Origin: Conoideocrella luteorostrata | Lineage: Eukaryota > Ascomycota > Sordariomycetes > Hypocreales > Clavicipitaceae | Assembly (NCBI GenBank): GCA_032433595.1 | Contig: JASWJB010000366.1 | Span: 1 to 39,125, forward strand | Direction of reading: 5' to 3' | DNA: 39,125 bases | Part shown: positions 1-10,374 of the stretch, piece by piece | Numbering within the stretch: the first letter of the stretch is position 1 | Layout of the letters: each line of letters opens with the position of its first letter | Notes under the pieces: model-generated | Told to the model about the DNA's origin: nothing | The model's input: the letters and a program-made list of their open reading frames with translations, nothing else | The model's database searches: none | Translations under genes and position numbers: made by a program

Positions 1-557
1 AAAAAAAGAAAAAAAAACCTACCGCTCGACCAGAGATTCCCATCCCTCACCCACCGATACTTCTCCCCCACGAGCTTCACCTCGGGAAACCTCTCCCTCA
101 GCATGCCCTGCAAGCCTCTCGGCCCGCTGGCCCTCCTACCATTCGCAATCCCAGCCTCGCTACAAATGAACAGCCCCGTGCAAATACTCAATATATCCAC
201 CCCTTCCGTCTGAGAATGGCCCCTCAACCACCTCAACCCTTCCTCCTCAAACTGCTCGGTCGGGTTCGGCCCCGGAACCACCACGATGTCCAGCTCGCCC
301 GGCTGGACCGCCTCGTCTGTGTAAAGGTGCGTGGCTTTCAGGACCGCCCCCGACGTAAGGACCACGTCGGTGCCTCTTCCCGGACTGGAAATGTAGTAGA
401 CGGTTACGTCCGGCGCCAGAGAGACCATGTGGCTGGGGAGGAAGGGGATCGCGGAGAGGTAGGCTTTCGACATGGTTCCGAGGGAGTCCACGCAGGCGAC
501 GTCGAGGAACTGCGCTCCGTTGGGGACAAAGACGCCGATTTTGATGTGATTGGACAT
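1..557 (-). CDS. DJ-1/PfpI-like (class I glutamine amidotransferase fold) protein, 5' exon only, truncated by window edge
   Basis: The ATG is at 557-555 and the reading frame stays open for 178 codons to position 23, where a GTAGGT donor (22-17) follows a phase-1 codon. The rest of the gene lies beyond the left edge. The start reads MSNHIKIGVFVPNGAQFLDV, a typical beta strand-turn opening of this fold. The nucleophile-elbow motif SICTGLF puts the likely reactive cysteine at residue 126, and the later SGPRGLQ and WSSG segments also fit the ThiJ/PfpI family. Members of this branch are intracellular proteins of varied or unknown activity (glyoxalase, isonitrile hydratase, chaperone), so the substrate cannot be told. 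The T-rich run at 17-1 (minus sense) is intron sequence. The family call is fairly sure; the function is not. Confidence 0.8.
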   Translation of the reverse strand, partial: MSNHIKIGVFVPNGAQFLDVACVDSLGTMSKAYLSAIPFLPSHMVSLAPDVTVYYISSPGRGTDVVLTSGAVLKATHLYTDEAVQPGELDIVVVPGPNPTEQFEEEGLRWLRGHSQTEGVDILSICTGLFICSEAGIANGRRASGPRGLQGMLRERFPEVKLVGEKYRWVRDGNLWSSGRFFFLF

Positions 558-1872
558 GTTCAATAGGTGACGGGACGAGCTGTGTGGTTTGCTGTTATGG
601 TGTAGCTATGTAGCAGGTATAAGTAATGAGTACGGAGTAAACGCAAGTCAGATATGCCGCGTGCAGTAGGGCAGTAGCTGGAGGGTAGAACAGAAATGTC
701 GAAACACAGAAACGGAATCTAATTATTGGTGTAACTTTAATAGAACGAGCACATCCGCAGCTACTCGGATGTTTGGAATCAAAACGACCCGGACAGCATG
801 CACGTCAGCCACGCATCTTTTTGCAAGCATCTCTCACTTGTCATACCCCCGCTGGCACCTAGTGTCTTCGATGAGCTGTCCCTGTCCTCAAGGATGAATG
901 GCGGTGGTCTCTACTCCGAACACCGCATTCCGTAACCATTGTCGTCTATATCCGGACCCGCTCGGAACTCAAGTTAAAAATGACGGCGGGCGGCTGGTTT
1001 TGTGGGTCGATGGGCCGCTCAACTCGCTCCCCGTCCGATGCGGCAGCTATTTAAGCAATTAGTTAGTTATAAATACGTGTTCGCGTCCGCCGTGGACTCT
1101 GCATAAATCCAATGCAATACGTAGTTATGTACGGGAAGAGTTAGTCACCGAGTATATGTATCCAATGTCGGCTTGCTCTGCCCCCCCCCCCTCCTTCTCT
1201 CACCGGCAAGGAATACGAAGCTAGACAGAGATGGACGGACATATTTGACCAGCCCGGCACAATCAACGCTACAGGCTGTTCTTAGTTCTGTTCGTCTTCG
1301 AGCTTTCATCTGTCATTAATTATTATGGAGTTAACTATTAAGTTAGTTGCATTGAGCATCCATATCCCGCCACATTTCCCCGTTGCTCAAATCCAAGTGA
1401 GCTCTCCACGTCATTCATTACATACATTATTGGCACTTGAATGCCATTATTCCAACATCACATACCTATGCTCTTGCTCAACTCCATTATGCTGTTCTTC
1501 TACGAGCGAATGTGATTGGCCAGTCAGGGACACGGCACCTTGCCCCGATGTACCCCAACATCAAACGCCGGCCATGAATTAAAATGAGGATAACATGATG
1601 ACTTTAAAAAAAAAATTACTTCAAAATTGGGGCTATCCAGATCCATGAATTAGGTGGCGCTGGTTCGTATGCTTGCCGTCGTAGCTTCGGAACTTCCTGG
1701 TAGCTCTGGACTATGCAGAGATAAATTTAGGCAAACTCGGCAAGTGTAGTCCCTGTCTGACGGATGCGATGGAAGATCATATAGTCCGTGATTAACCCTC
1801 GCTTTTCCACCCCGTCGAAGTGGTCAAGTGCAAAGCTCGATGAGGGTATATTGTTGGGCCAGTCGCCGATGC
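558..1872. other. Intergenic region with no recognised gene
   Basis: This 1.3-kb gap lies between the start of the DJ-1-like gene and the stop of the glycosyltransferase gene, so its left part should hold the promoter of the former. It contains one copy of the TACGGAGTA motif (631-639), a C10-like run near 1180-1191, a TATAAATA string near 1067 and an A9 run near 1607. An 85-codon plus-strand frame at 1325-1582 has no family resemblance and I do not call it a gene. Confidence 0.6.
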
Positions 1873-4596
1873 CTATACCGCAGCCATAGCGGCATCAGAC
1901 TTGGCCCTCTTCCTCATAACCTTCTTGCTAACAGTGTAAACGAGATGCACTGTCCACAAATGCGATATCTCGGCTTGCGCACAAGGTATGGCGCCATACA
2001 AAGGGGCCACAATAGGCACGAGGACGTAATCGATAAGGTTCTTCTTGATCGATCGATGAGAGAAGCACATCCCATCGGCCAGTTTTGCCTTTGTCATCTC
2101 TCTCTCGCGTGTCGTTACGGCAAGTCGGTGGAAGCTTTCATACAGAAATAAGTAGCAGCCAACGCCCATAAAGCCCATGGTCCGGAGGATAGTAGAGACG
2201 GTGAACGTCCAAGCAACGCTGTGAGGATCACCGTTGCCATCGGTAAAGAAGATGTAAAGCGCAGAGGCAAGCACAAGAATGGTCATGTGCACAGGCAAGA
2301 AATGTGCCTCAAACAGTCTATGGGAAAGATAGAAGATCTGCTCCAGATGAGGTTCTTTGAGGGTGTCTTGGGTGAGGTCTGAAAAGATTCCGTTCTCGCA
2401 GGGCGCTTCTGTGGTGCTGCTGAACTCAATATCAGGCAGGTATGAGCTCGACTCATTGCCTTGATTGTGAAGAGGTCGGAATGTCCTAGTTGTACGCTTA
2501 CGATCCTTGAACATCTCGACGGCTTTGCGCATGGCAAATCCAGTATCCAAAGCACCCCACATGTGACGAAGAGCTTGCTTGTAGCGGGCCTTGATGTCAG
2601 CTGCAGTGCCTCGAATGCCTCCCTTACCGCCACCTGTGACATTGCTCTGGCTGACAGGACTGAGAACGGTGCGGCAGGTTAGATTACCATTCAAGGCGAA
2701 GAAGCACTTGATGTACATGTGCAAATCTTCGCCAATGGCCTCGGCATCACAATCCCAGCCACCGACGCGGTCAACCAAGGTCAACGGAACCGAGTATACT
2801 GAGGTAGGTGGAGCTATGGTCGAGCCTTGGTAGAGCCCGGACATGCCGGCTGCGCACCAAAGAACATCCGCAACGCGGACGATGGCGGGAACGCTATGCG
2901 CGTTACGGTCGAAGATGATAGGCGCTGCGTACAAGGTAGTTGAGGACGTTTCCGGGTGGGCGTGGTGCATATTTGTGACGTTGGTGAAATAACTAGATGA
3001 GAGATGGCTGTCGGCTATCCAGACACAGACTCGGTCAGTGACTTTTCAAATTCTTCGTACTGAGGCATTTGCTCTTCTCACCATCAATTCCCGTCACTAT
3101 GACGTTGTGTCTGACACTCGTTGAGTACTTCACACTGAGCTTTCTCGCTGCCCATGCCAAATTACTGCCTTTGCCTGCCGCTTCACCTGGAATATCGGCA
3201 GGGTGAATGGTAAAGTCAATCGACCGAAATCTCTTCGCAAAAGCTTGAATGAGCTTGGATGCCTTTAATTCAGACTCGACCTCACGCTGCTCCATACCGA
3301 GGTAGATCTACAGTCAGAAATCAGAATCAGCCAGCTGCCTCGCATGCAACGGCAACACTGCCAATTTCAGTCGTTTTGGTATTGGCGCGAGCCAGGCGCA
3401 AGAAGGATTCACTCGACGAGGAAGGGAAATTTTATGTAAGAGCAACTGCATCTGGCTTTAAGAGAACAGTTCACTTACATCATAGGAATATCTTGCCTGT
3501 GAGTGAGAGGCCAAGACCTCAAGGGTCTCCTTCAGAGTATCCATCTCCTCTTTATAATTAGGAATGATAATCGCATGCACGACAGGGTCCTCTGGATAGT
3601 CGGTACTGTCCGTGTAACTGTCGAGCTCAGGGTCGCTCATCTCACTCATGGCGGAAGAGCAAGCGTTGCTCTCTGAAGTCAGGGTTCCAGAAGTTAGAGT
3701 GTCCAAGCTAGACACGGAAGTCAGTGACACCCGCCGGCGCACACTGCCTCTCTTGTAATCCTCCATCGCCTTGCTCTGCCTTGCTTTGCTGATAGAGTTG
3801 GTGATGTTCCAAACCGACCAGCATGCCCTTGCTGGGAAAATGAACACAAGAATATGTATGAGCAGGCTGTAGTACGCCAAGACTAATGTCCAAATACCGG
3901 CGCCGACATCAGCTGACCCAACGTACAGCACGCCAAGTGCCTCGCTCTCTTGAAGGTTGCTATCCTCATGCTTCTCATTCGGTTGTTCAATCTTGGATTC
4001 CTGGGAAATAACGTAGTAACACAGAGCCACAAGCGCGAACATGCTGAGCGCGCCGGCTCGTCTCGAGCACCACGTGAATACAGACATGTCGGGCGGAGAC
4101 GGCCGGTGAGAACGTACACCTATATGCTTGAAACTCGCGAACTGACAACGTGACAAAGGCAGCTATGGTTGCTTCTCAAAAGTCAAAGCAAGGCGGTCCC
4201 AAGCTATCAAGGTGACGTCTCAGTCCTTGAGGCAGAGTGACTCACGGGACTGAGAGAGTCAGAAGAGATGGACTTGGTAAGTAACCTCCAGTGTAAGGGA
4301 GCGAAGAGGACAAAAATAACACGGAAACTCACAAGAACAAAAGACTGAAGGAGCTTAGGCAGATTGGCTACCCACAGACGGCCTCCTGGCTCCCATATTC
4401 GCTTGGTTAGTCAACACATGACCATCTCAGGGACATGTCCTAATAGCGCCGGTGGGAACATGACGAAATTTGGCAGACAGACGAGATGAAGAAAGAAAGC
4501 GCTAAGCATTGATGAGAGGTCTAACCGACTGTGTCCCACATGTTGCTCACTAACATGGCTGTACAACACGCTTGAGGATGGCCGTATCTTGTACAT
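1873..4596 (-). CDS. Membrane glycosyltransferase family 2 protein (CESA/chitin synthase-like GT2 fold), multi-exon, 5' part possibly damaged
   Basis: Best-supported exons (minus): 4596-4555, 4401-4333, a disputed exon ending at 4120, 4061-3479, 3307-3082 and 3014-1873. Introns between the last three have clean GTAAGT/GTGAGA donors and TAG acceptors. The protein has two N-terminal membrane segments (ALSMFALVALCYYVIS, and a second ending ILVFIFP), then a GT2 catalytic region: IIIPNYKEE, the DXD motif as TGIDADSHL (split by the intron at 3081-3015), GGWDCDAEAIGED and a QALRHMW motif like the QxxRW of processive GT2 enzymes. Several membrane helices follow at the C terminus. It should add sugar from a nucleotide-sugar at a membrane; the acceptor is unknown. 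The first exon (MYKIRPSSSVLYSH) and second exon (RIWEPGGRLWV) look genuine, although the second exon's acceptor lies very close to a CTAAC. The third exon is the problem and is described separately. Confidence 0.75.
4120..4272 (-). other. Damaged or alternatively spliced third exon of the GT2 gene
   Basis: Using the CTCAG acceptor at 4250, the exon reads RESLCLKD, an in-frame TGA (4222-4220), then DVTLIAWDRLALTFEK. The frame then slips by one base near 4171-4166 and continues TIAAFVTLSVREFQAYR up to a GTGTAC donor at 4119. The exon lengths of this model sum to 2192 bases, one short of a multiple of three, which fits a single-base loss plus a stop codon. An intact alternative exists: acceptor at 4273, exon 4272-4246 (SISSDSLSP), an 83-base intron 4245-4163 with GTGAGT and CATAG ends that removes both defects, then direct read-through into 4162-3479. 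That route replaces the protein-like stretch with an unpatterned peptide. Either is possible; homology style favours the lesion, splice signals favour the rescue. Confidence 0.55.
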
Positions 4597-7500
4597 CTTC
4601 ACGACTGGGATGTGGGGTGAGAAAACGGCCGCTCTAGGTAAGAACCGAGGGTCTTGTCCGTATATAACAGTGGCTGATCAGAGACTAATTGTGGTAGTGC
4701 GTACTCCGTACAATACATTAATAGATGCAGGACCCTGTTGCCAGACATGGTGCGTGTACTCCGTACTAAGATGTCATTCATTGTCCAACAGAAGTCTAGT
4801 AGTTTGCTTTCCCGAACCGAGCACAGCCTATGATCAAGCCGCAACAAGACACGACAGTACGAACGAATAGCCTTCATGGTGCTATTATTGCTCCCATGAC
4901 GGAGTAGGCACGGACGAAACAGCACAGTCAACGACGCGGACACGTCGCTTGATTTCCGAAGAGTCGAGGTTGCAGGTGGATCCGCGTTACTATCAATCAT
5001 ACTGAAACTGCGCAGTCTTCTCTTCCCTGAGAACTCGGCCGATCGATAAGCACGTTAATACCAAGGGCCACGGCTAGACGTAGCTTGATGCCTCAGCTCC
5101 ACGCTCATGGTTCATAGCTGTAGGCGTCATGCCTCTAGCTCGGAGAAGGTCTCACAGTGTGATGAAAGTCCCAATGTATTTTACCGCTGGCAAGACTCTT
5201 TTTCTCCCTTACACAATGAAATAATTGGAGCTCCAATGCTTGAACCGTGGTGTTCATGTGAACCGCGGCGCGAACCTAGTACAGCTTGTTGACCAAGCCG
5301 TCAGTCGGGTTGCATATTGCGTACCGGGCTGGTTTAGTCCCTCCGCTTGGCCTCAATAAATGGGGCTCTGTGATAGTGTGGGACCTTCCTCGACGCCTAT
5401 TTCCTATCACCTTTGCTCCGTACAGAGTATAATACTGTACGTCGCGGATGACCCTTGTTACCTGTTGTTGTCTTCGGCTGCTGCCTCGTGAGAGTTGAAA
5501 CGTTATCATGAGGTACTCCGTATTGCACAGCCCTTTCGATCGTCATGGGGCATTACTGAGCCCTAAGGGACTTTTTAAAGATGTACGGCCAAAATGGGCC
5601 TTCACAAATAACTGACTACTTAACGGCTGGGGGCAGTCTCGCCAAGACCTTAAAGGAGGATTGGGCTGAGTGTGCGGCGGCGGAGTAACTCGTCTGTCCG
5701 TATTCGGCCTAGTACGGCATCGGGGTCCAATGCGGGTTGCTGGCTGACCATGCCATGAGATCTTTCCTGTGATAGGTCTGTTGCAACGACAATCGTCGAG
5801 TTGCAAGGCTCTGGCGTACATCGCCAAGAAATGCTATGGAGTAACTACATCTGGTCCCAACGAAGATCCCATCGATGATTCTCTCGCCCAGCAGCAACCT
5901 GGTGCCGCATTGGCTGCCTCTCGCTCTTGCGCCATGAAAACCGATATTACCGCGTCTTTTAATTCAGAGAAGAGTATGGCGCCCAAGGCGGCCGGCCGGA
6001 GGTATGTCAGTTAGAAGGACATGTACGGATTACTTCATGCTTGCCACGTATTGCTACACACTGCCCACGCAAGGAGAAAGAGGCAGTTCATTAAAGTGGC
6101 GCCGGCAGTTGGAACAAAAGAGGACCCGCCGTCGTTCGATGGAACACTCGTCAAGACCAGCAAGGTCAGGAAATGACGTGGGCTCGAGCAGAAACCGGGT
6201 GTGCAACGTTCATCCATGAAGAAAGAAAAAAAAAAAAAAGTGATAAAACTTGGATTCAACACCCTGTGATAATTTCACTTTTCTGCGCCGCCTGACAATC
6301 TAGTTGTGTTTGGTCAGTCTTCAATAACAATGCCGGATGACCCCACGGGGCTTCTCCAGTGGTGAATAGACCCACGTCGCTTGATGGGAGCATGGTGCTT
6401 TGCGCCAACACCATTGGCTATTGGTGTTTGTTCATTGAGAGTGCCACAATATTTTGAAGAGTCTCATCATGATGGGGAAAACCACCATTTAAAACGGAGG
6501 CAAGCGGGGGACAATTTAACTGAGCCATCTAGGTAGCATTAACTCTGCAAGAGATTAATGCCTTGGCGACCAAAAACAAGAAAAAAAAATCTTTTTAAAA
6601 AAAAAAAAAAACCTATTATATAGCTTAAATTGCTATTTAGGTAATAAATTTTATTAATAATAAGATTTAATTGCATCTGTGGTGGGCGTTCGAATTGAAA
6701 GGGTCAATTGGACAATATGGACGAAATGGCTCAGTTAAACTGTCCCCCGCATGGGAGGCCAATCCGGCAAGATGTTTAAATTGTGCAAATAGAAGAACCA
6801 GGCTTGTCCACCACGTGTGTAAAGCGACTCGTCCAGAATCTTGAATAACCAAGCTCACCGCTGCTCTCAATCGCCAATTGAGACTAGAGCCATCCCTGAA
6901 CATCTCATTGGGACAACGGAACTTCATGTCCCTTTCATGTATATGGTACAATCACGAGAAAAGGAGTGACCCCATGTGGTTCAGCAAATATGCTTTCCGG
7001 CCCTGGGTCTGGAGCCGTGTATTTAACACATCTATTGAGCACTACCTCCTTTGTTAGTATAGCCTCATGTGCACCTCTGTGACGGTGTTGGTCTAAGCAC
7101 ATAACGCGATGAAAGAGAGTCCGTGTCTGGTTGTACAACGAAGAAAAAGCTGTGGATTGGTTATGATCTCAGTTCCTAAGCTGGCTTGGAAAGTGGGTAT
7201 TAATCCTATTGTCCGTCGCCATGACCTCTTACGCTCTGACCGTGTGAATATGATTCAAAGCTTCTTATATCAAATATGCCAGGTGTTGCTGTTTCAATCT
7301 TTTGGCATATTACACATCTTGGAAGACCCAACCTGTGTGAGCTCTGATTATAACATAACGCTTCTGCACAGAAGCGAACAGTTGCCATGCGCTCTCAAGT
7401 GACTGTTCTATTCGTCGTCAACAGGTTGATGGTACCGAGTGGGGGAAAACTGAGATTCGCTATTGTTCCCACCAGCCTTTCTTGCAAGTATGCCATCAAC

Positions 7501-7639
7501 ATAGAGTTTGAGTTGTTGGTTTCCAGTAGTATAATTAGAGGCAGGCACCTACATGACTTGGCTGTTGCGACGTAACCCAAGTGCTTATCAAGTTGGGCAT
7601 CGATACATTGACTGGGGTGCGGTTTGTGACGTAGTTTGT
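4597..7639. other. 3-kb region without a recognisable gene
   Basis: This stretch lies between the 5' end of the GT2 gene and the 3' end of the THOC5-like gene. Open frames on both strands are short, without family signatures or consistent splice signals. It holds TACTCCGTA copies at 4702, 4757 and 5514, a near copy at 5416, an A13 run near 6227, and the AT-rich inverted-repeat element at 6504-6750. Composition shifts sharply to AT-rich at about 6580-6670. The first few hundred bases should contain the promoter of the GT2 gene. Confidence 0.55.
6504..6750. mobile_element. MITE-like element with 25-bp terminal inverted repeats
   Basis: Positions 6504-6528 (beginning GCGGGGGACA and ending TGAGCCAT) match the reverse complement of 6726-6750 at 24 of 25 bases; the only difference is A versus G. 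The 197-bp interior is strongly AT-rich and has a hairpin at 6536-6561 (GCATTAA/TTAATGC arms) and the AATAAATTTTATT palindrome near 6641. It is too short to encode a transposase, as in non-autonomous MITEs. No clear target-site duplication flanks it, although GGAGG lies close outside both ends. The inverted repeat is seen directly; the mobile origin is inferred. Confidence 0.55.
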
Positions 7640-8405
7640 TCAGGGCGCCTTTTCGAATAGCTCCAATATGGGTTTGGCAGCCTGTGTCGGTGCGGTCAGA
7701 ATGACAAAGTCCAATGTTCTTCAACAGCAGCATGTGATGGATTACTTACGTCGATGAATTTTTCAAGATCCTGGTCTAGATTTGCCAAATCGTCCTTGCG
7801 CCTCTTGTTTTCGGCAATAAGCTTCTGCTTCCGCTTCAACAGTTCCTGGCGCTGCTGTTCCAAGTCCTCTCGTTCCATACGCTCGTGGTCAATCCTGGCA
7901 ACCATTATTTCATTTTCGCCGTCCTCAGCGTGCTCGGGATGCCGCGAGAGGAATTCTTCGACAGAGATCAATGGCAACTGTTGATATTTATGACTGAGAA
8001 GTTAGTCAAATTGCATTACAGAGTAAATTTGGGAAAGGACCAAGGCAACTGAACCTACTCGTAGGATTCGCAGGCAGTGATCTCTCCTTGAAGATGTCGC
8101 TGCTCGTAGTAAAGATTCTGGAGCTGAAGGTGCAGGCGATCTACCTCTTGGCGCGCCTCAAGAGTTTGAGTTTTGGTCTCGCGGGCCGAGATGCAGGCGT
8201 TCCGATGCAAGCCACGCAGATGTGAAATGCTAGTGAACAGGTGCTTCTGCTGCTTGACAATCTCTGCTTGTAATTCGGCTGATGTAGGAGCGTCGGTTGC
8301 CTCGTCGGTCAATCGTAAGAGGGCATGGGCTTGGTCGCGTGCTTGGTCGGAAATCTGCAAAACTGCCACAAGGCTGGGCTCAGAAACGATTTTGTCGATC
8401 GCCAT
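7640..8405 (-). CDS. THO complex subunit 5-like protein (FimP/THOC5 family)
   Basis: There are three exons: 8405-8059, 7993-7750 and 7681-7640 (stop TGA). Total coding length is 633 bases, 210 residues. Intron 1 has a GTAGGT donor and a TTGACTAAC...CTCAG end; intron 2 has GTAAGT and ACACAG. Phases 2 and 0 join correctly. The product is largely coiled coil. The hallmark is the run LYYEQRHLQGEITACESYD followed by LPLISVEEFLSRHPEH, which matches the conserved THOC5 core (leucine-rich helix, Cys, then a SxEEF motif). A charged helix (LLKRKQKLIAENKRRKDD) and the short tail AKPILELFEKAP follow. THO couples transcription to mRNA export and suppresses R-loops in the nucleus. Fungal members are far shorter than animal THOC5, so the length is normal. 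I chose the ATG at 8405 because the frame upstream has only non-ATG starts or poor context. Confidence 0.85.
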
Positions 8406-10374
8406 CGTCGGAGGATGAAAGGCCAAAACAAAGAAAGAGCGACAGCAAAATCCTGTACTCTTAACGATGCTATGATCCAAAGGTCAAAGTGATGGATTGT
8501 TGGTGTTTGATGGCGTCACGTCGACCACTGCACTTTCGTGTTGATTTGTGTTGGTAGAAACCCGACGAACGAGACGTCGCATCGAGCTACTCCGTAACTA
8601 TAGTGGAGACTTGTGTGTGCACTGAGGAACTTGCCGCAGCTGGTGAGCAGAACGGTGCACTAGTACAATAAGTCACAGGAATATGCGCCTGGGCACAGCA
8701 GCAGCCATACGATACCTAGTCAAATGCTAGAAATAAATTATTGATAAAGAACAACAAAAATCTAATGAGCCCCCAAATAACTAGGACCTCATTCCAAAGC
8801 CTGCAGGTGCCACCCACTTAGCTTACCTAAATGCTGGCAGACTTCTATCAAGAAAGCTTGCTGCCAGCAAGGCTTCGACGACGGCATCAGACCTAACCAT
8901 GACCTTTCTGTCATTGTATGAATAACACGGAGGTCTCACTTCGTAGATAAAGACTTACGCATGCTACATGCCAAGTGTAGCCTTGAATGGTGGCCGGTTA
9001 GCATCTACATATGGGTGGGAATGTCAGATTGTGGCCTGAGTAACTAAGCTGCTACCCTAAAGCCAAACGAACTCAAATACAGACACAGACACAAACACAA
9101 ACACAAACACAAACAGACAGAAAAACGGTATAAAGCCATGATACAGCTAGAAGGCCAGTAGAACCTCTGGAGAATCCGCGCGAATATTGATATCAGTTGT
9201 CATTCTCAGGGCGGAATCGACAGGACGTGCAGGGGAGTCCTCCCTCCATAGGCAATTGCAAATGTGCTGGCCAGAAGGACTGACGCCATACTCCCAAACG
9301 GCAACCCCCCAGAAGTGCTACAAAGAGGGGACACGCTCTGTAGCAATCTGTGAGCTGCTAGCTTAGTTCTCAATCGCTGCCAGTTGGGGCGCTGACTACC
9401 CAAATGCGACACCTGAACGCCAAGAAACACCCTACAATATGCACAGCGGGACGCCATCAGCGTCATTTCGATATTATCCCAGGTCTAACATGTATTATGC
9501 TGTTCCTCGACTCCTTACTACGCCGTACAAATGCGGAGTACAATAGCGTTACTGTATTTCATGTGCTCCGTTTGTCCGTGTTCGTCCGTGTTGACTGTAT
9601 TAGTACTACAATAGTAAGATTCTATGCACCCTGTATGTCTCAGCCCCTCGTTGGCATAGTGTTTCCAGCCTTCCTTACGGAGTACGACTTCAGCTTTTGG
9701 CACTGGACTCGACTCGACCGACAATGAAGTAATACCAGTACTCCGTAGTGCACCGGCTAACCCCCCCGGTCGTTGAGTCGCATGGTGGCCGAGGTCTAGC
9801 ATGCGACAAACTGGTTCCTGGAAACAACGAATAGACTGACACATGCTCTGTCATTGATGATCAATCCTTCATCCTGCCATCCTCCTTATAGCACGTGAGC
9901 GGTAATCCAGCTGCGGTAAGTGAATTGCCGCATGGATTGGCTTGCTCGCCTGCTTATGCTGAGAACCCTTTTGCCCCAGCCGGGCTATTATTTAGAACCC
10001 ATCCCGGCCCTCAATGCAAAGTCCCTACTCTGTACCTAGATCCGAAAGTGGCGACGGTTCCAATTTCAGTGGTTAAATCCAAGATCTGCATCTTTCGCTG
10101 CTCCGCCTCTGGCCAATCGAACCCCTACAGTGCCATCCTGCCACCCAGCCAAGGCCCCCTCACCAAAATCCTATCCGAAGAGTCCCGCACAGCCCGTTGC
10201 GCCCGGTTTGGCTCAACCAATTGCTCCCTCTCACCATCGCCCGTGCGCCCCCTTCCGTTACACGGCATCACTTTTCCCTCATATGTCCAGCAACAAAGTG
10301 AGCTCGACGTGCGGAATACATAGTCGTCCATTTGACCTTCGGGCTATGCCATTTGCTTCGAGTTCTTTCCCATC
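8406..10374. other. Divergent intergenic region (THOC5-like / Izh3-like)
   Basis: This gap separates two divergently transcribed genes, so both promoters should lie in it. I recognise no gene. It holds TACTCCGTA copies at 8588, 9676 and 9739 and a 6-bp tandem repeat at 9091. Several frames at 9200-9850 and 9895-10331 are open on both strands without signatures. The pyrimidine-rich stretch at 10130-10374 is probably the 5' leader of the downstream gene. Confidence 0.55.
9091..9114. repeat. Tandem hexamer repeat (ACAAAC)4
   Basis: Four perfect copies of ACAAAC, preceded by looser CAGACA units from about 9079 and followed by AACAGACAG. A simple noncoding repeat. Confidence 0.85.

Noticed and set aside
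1325..1582. 85-codon plus-strand frame starting with ATG, with several cysteines
   Set aside because: No convincing signal peptide, no cysteine pattern, no family resemblance and poor hydrophobic patterning; probably chance.
9206..9466. 86-codon minus-strand frame upstream of the Izh3-type gene
   Set aside because: No family match, no credible ATG context and adjacent to simple repeats; not supported as a gene.
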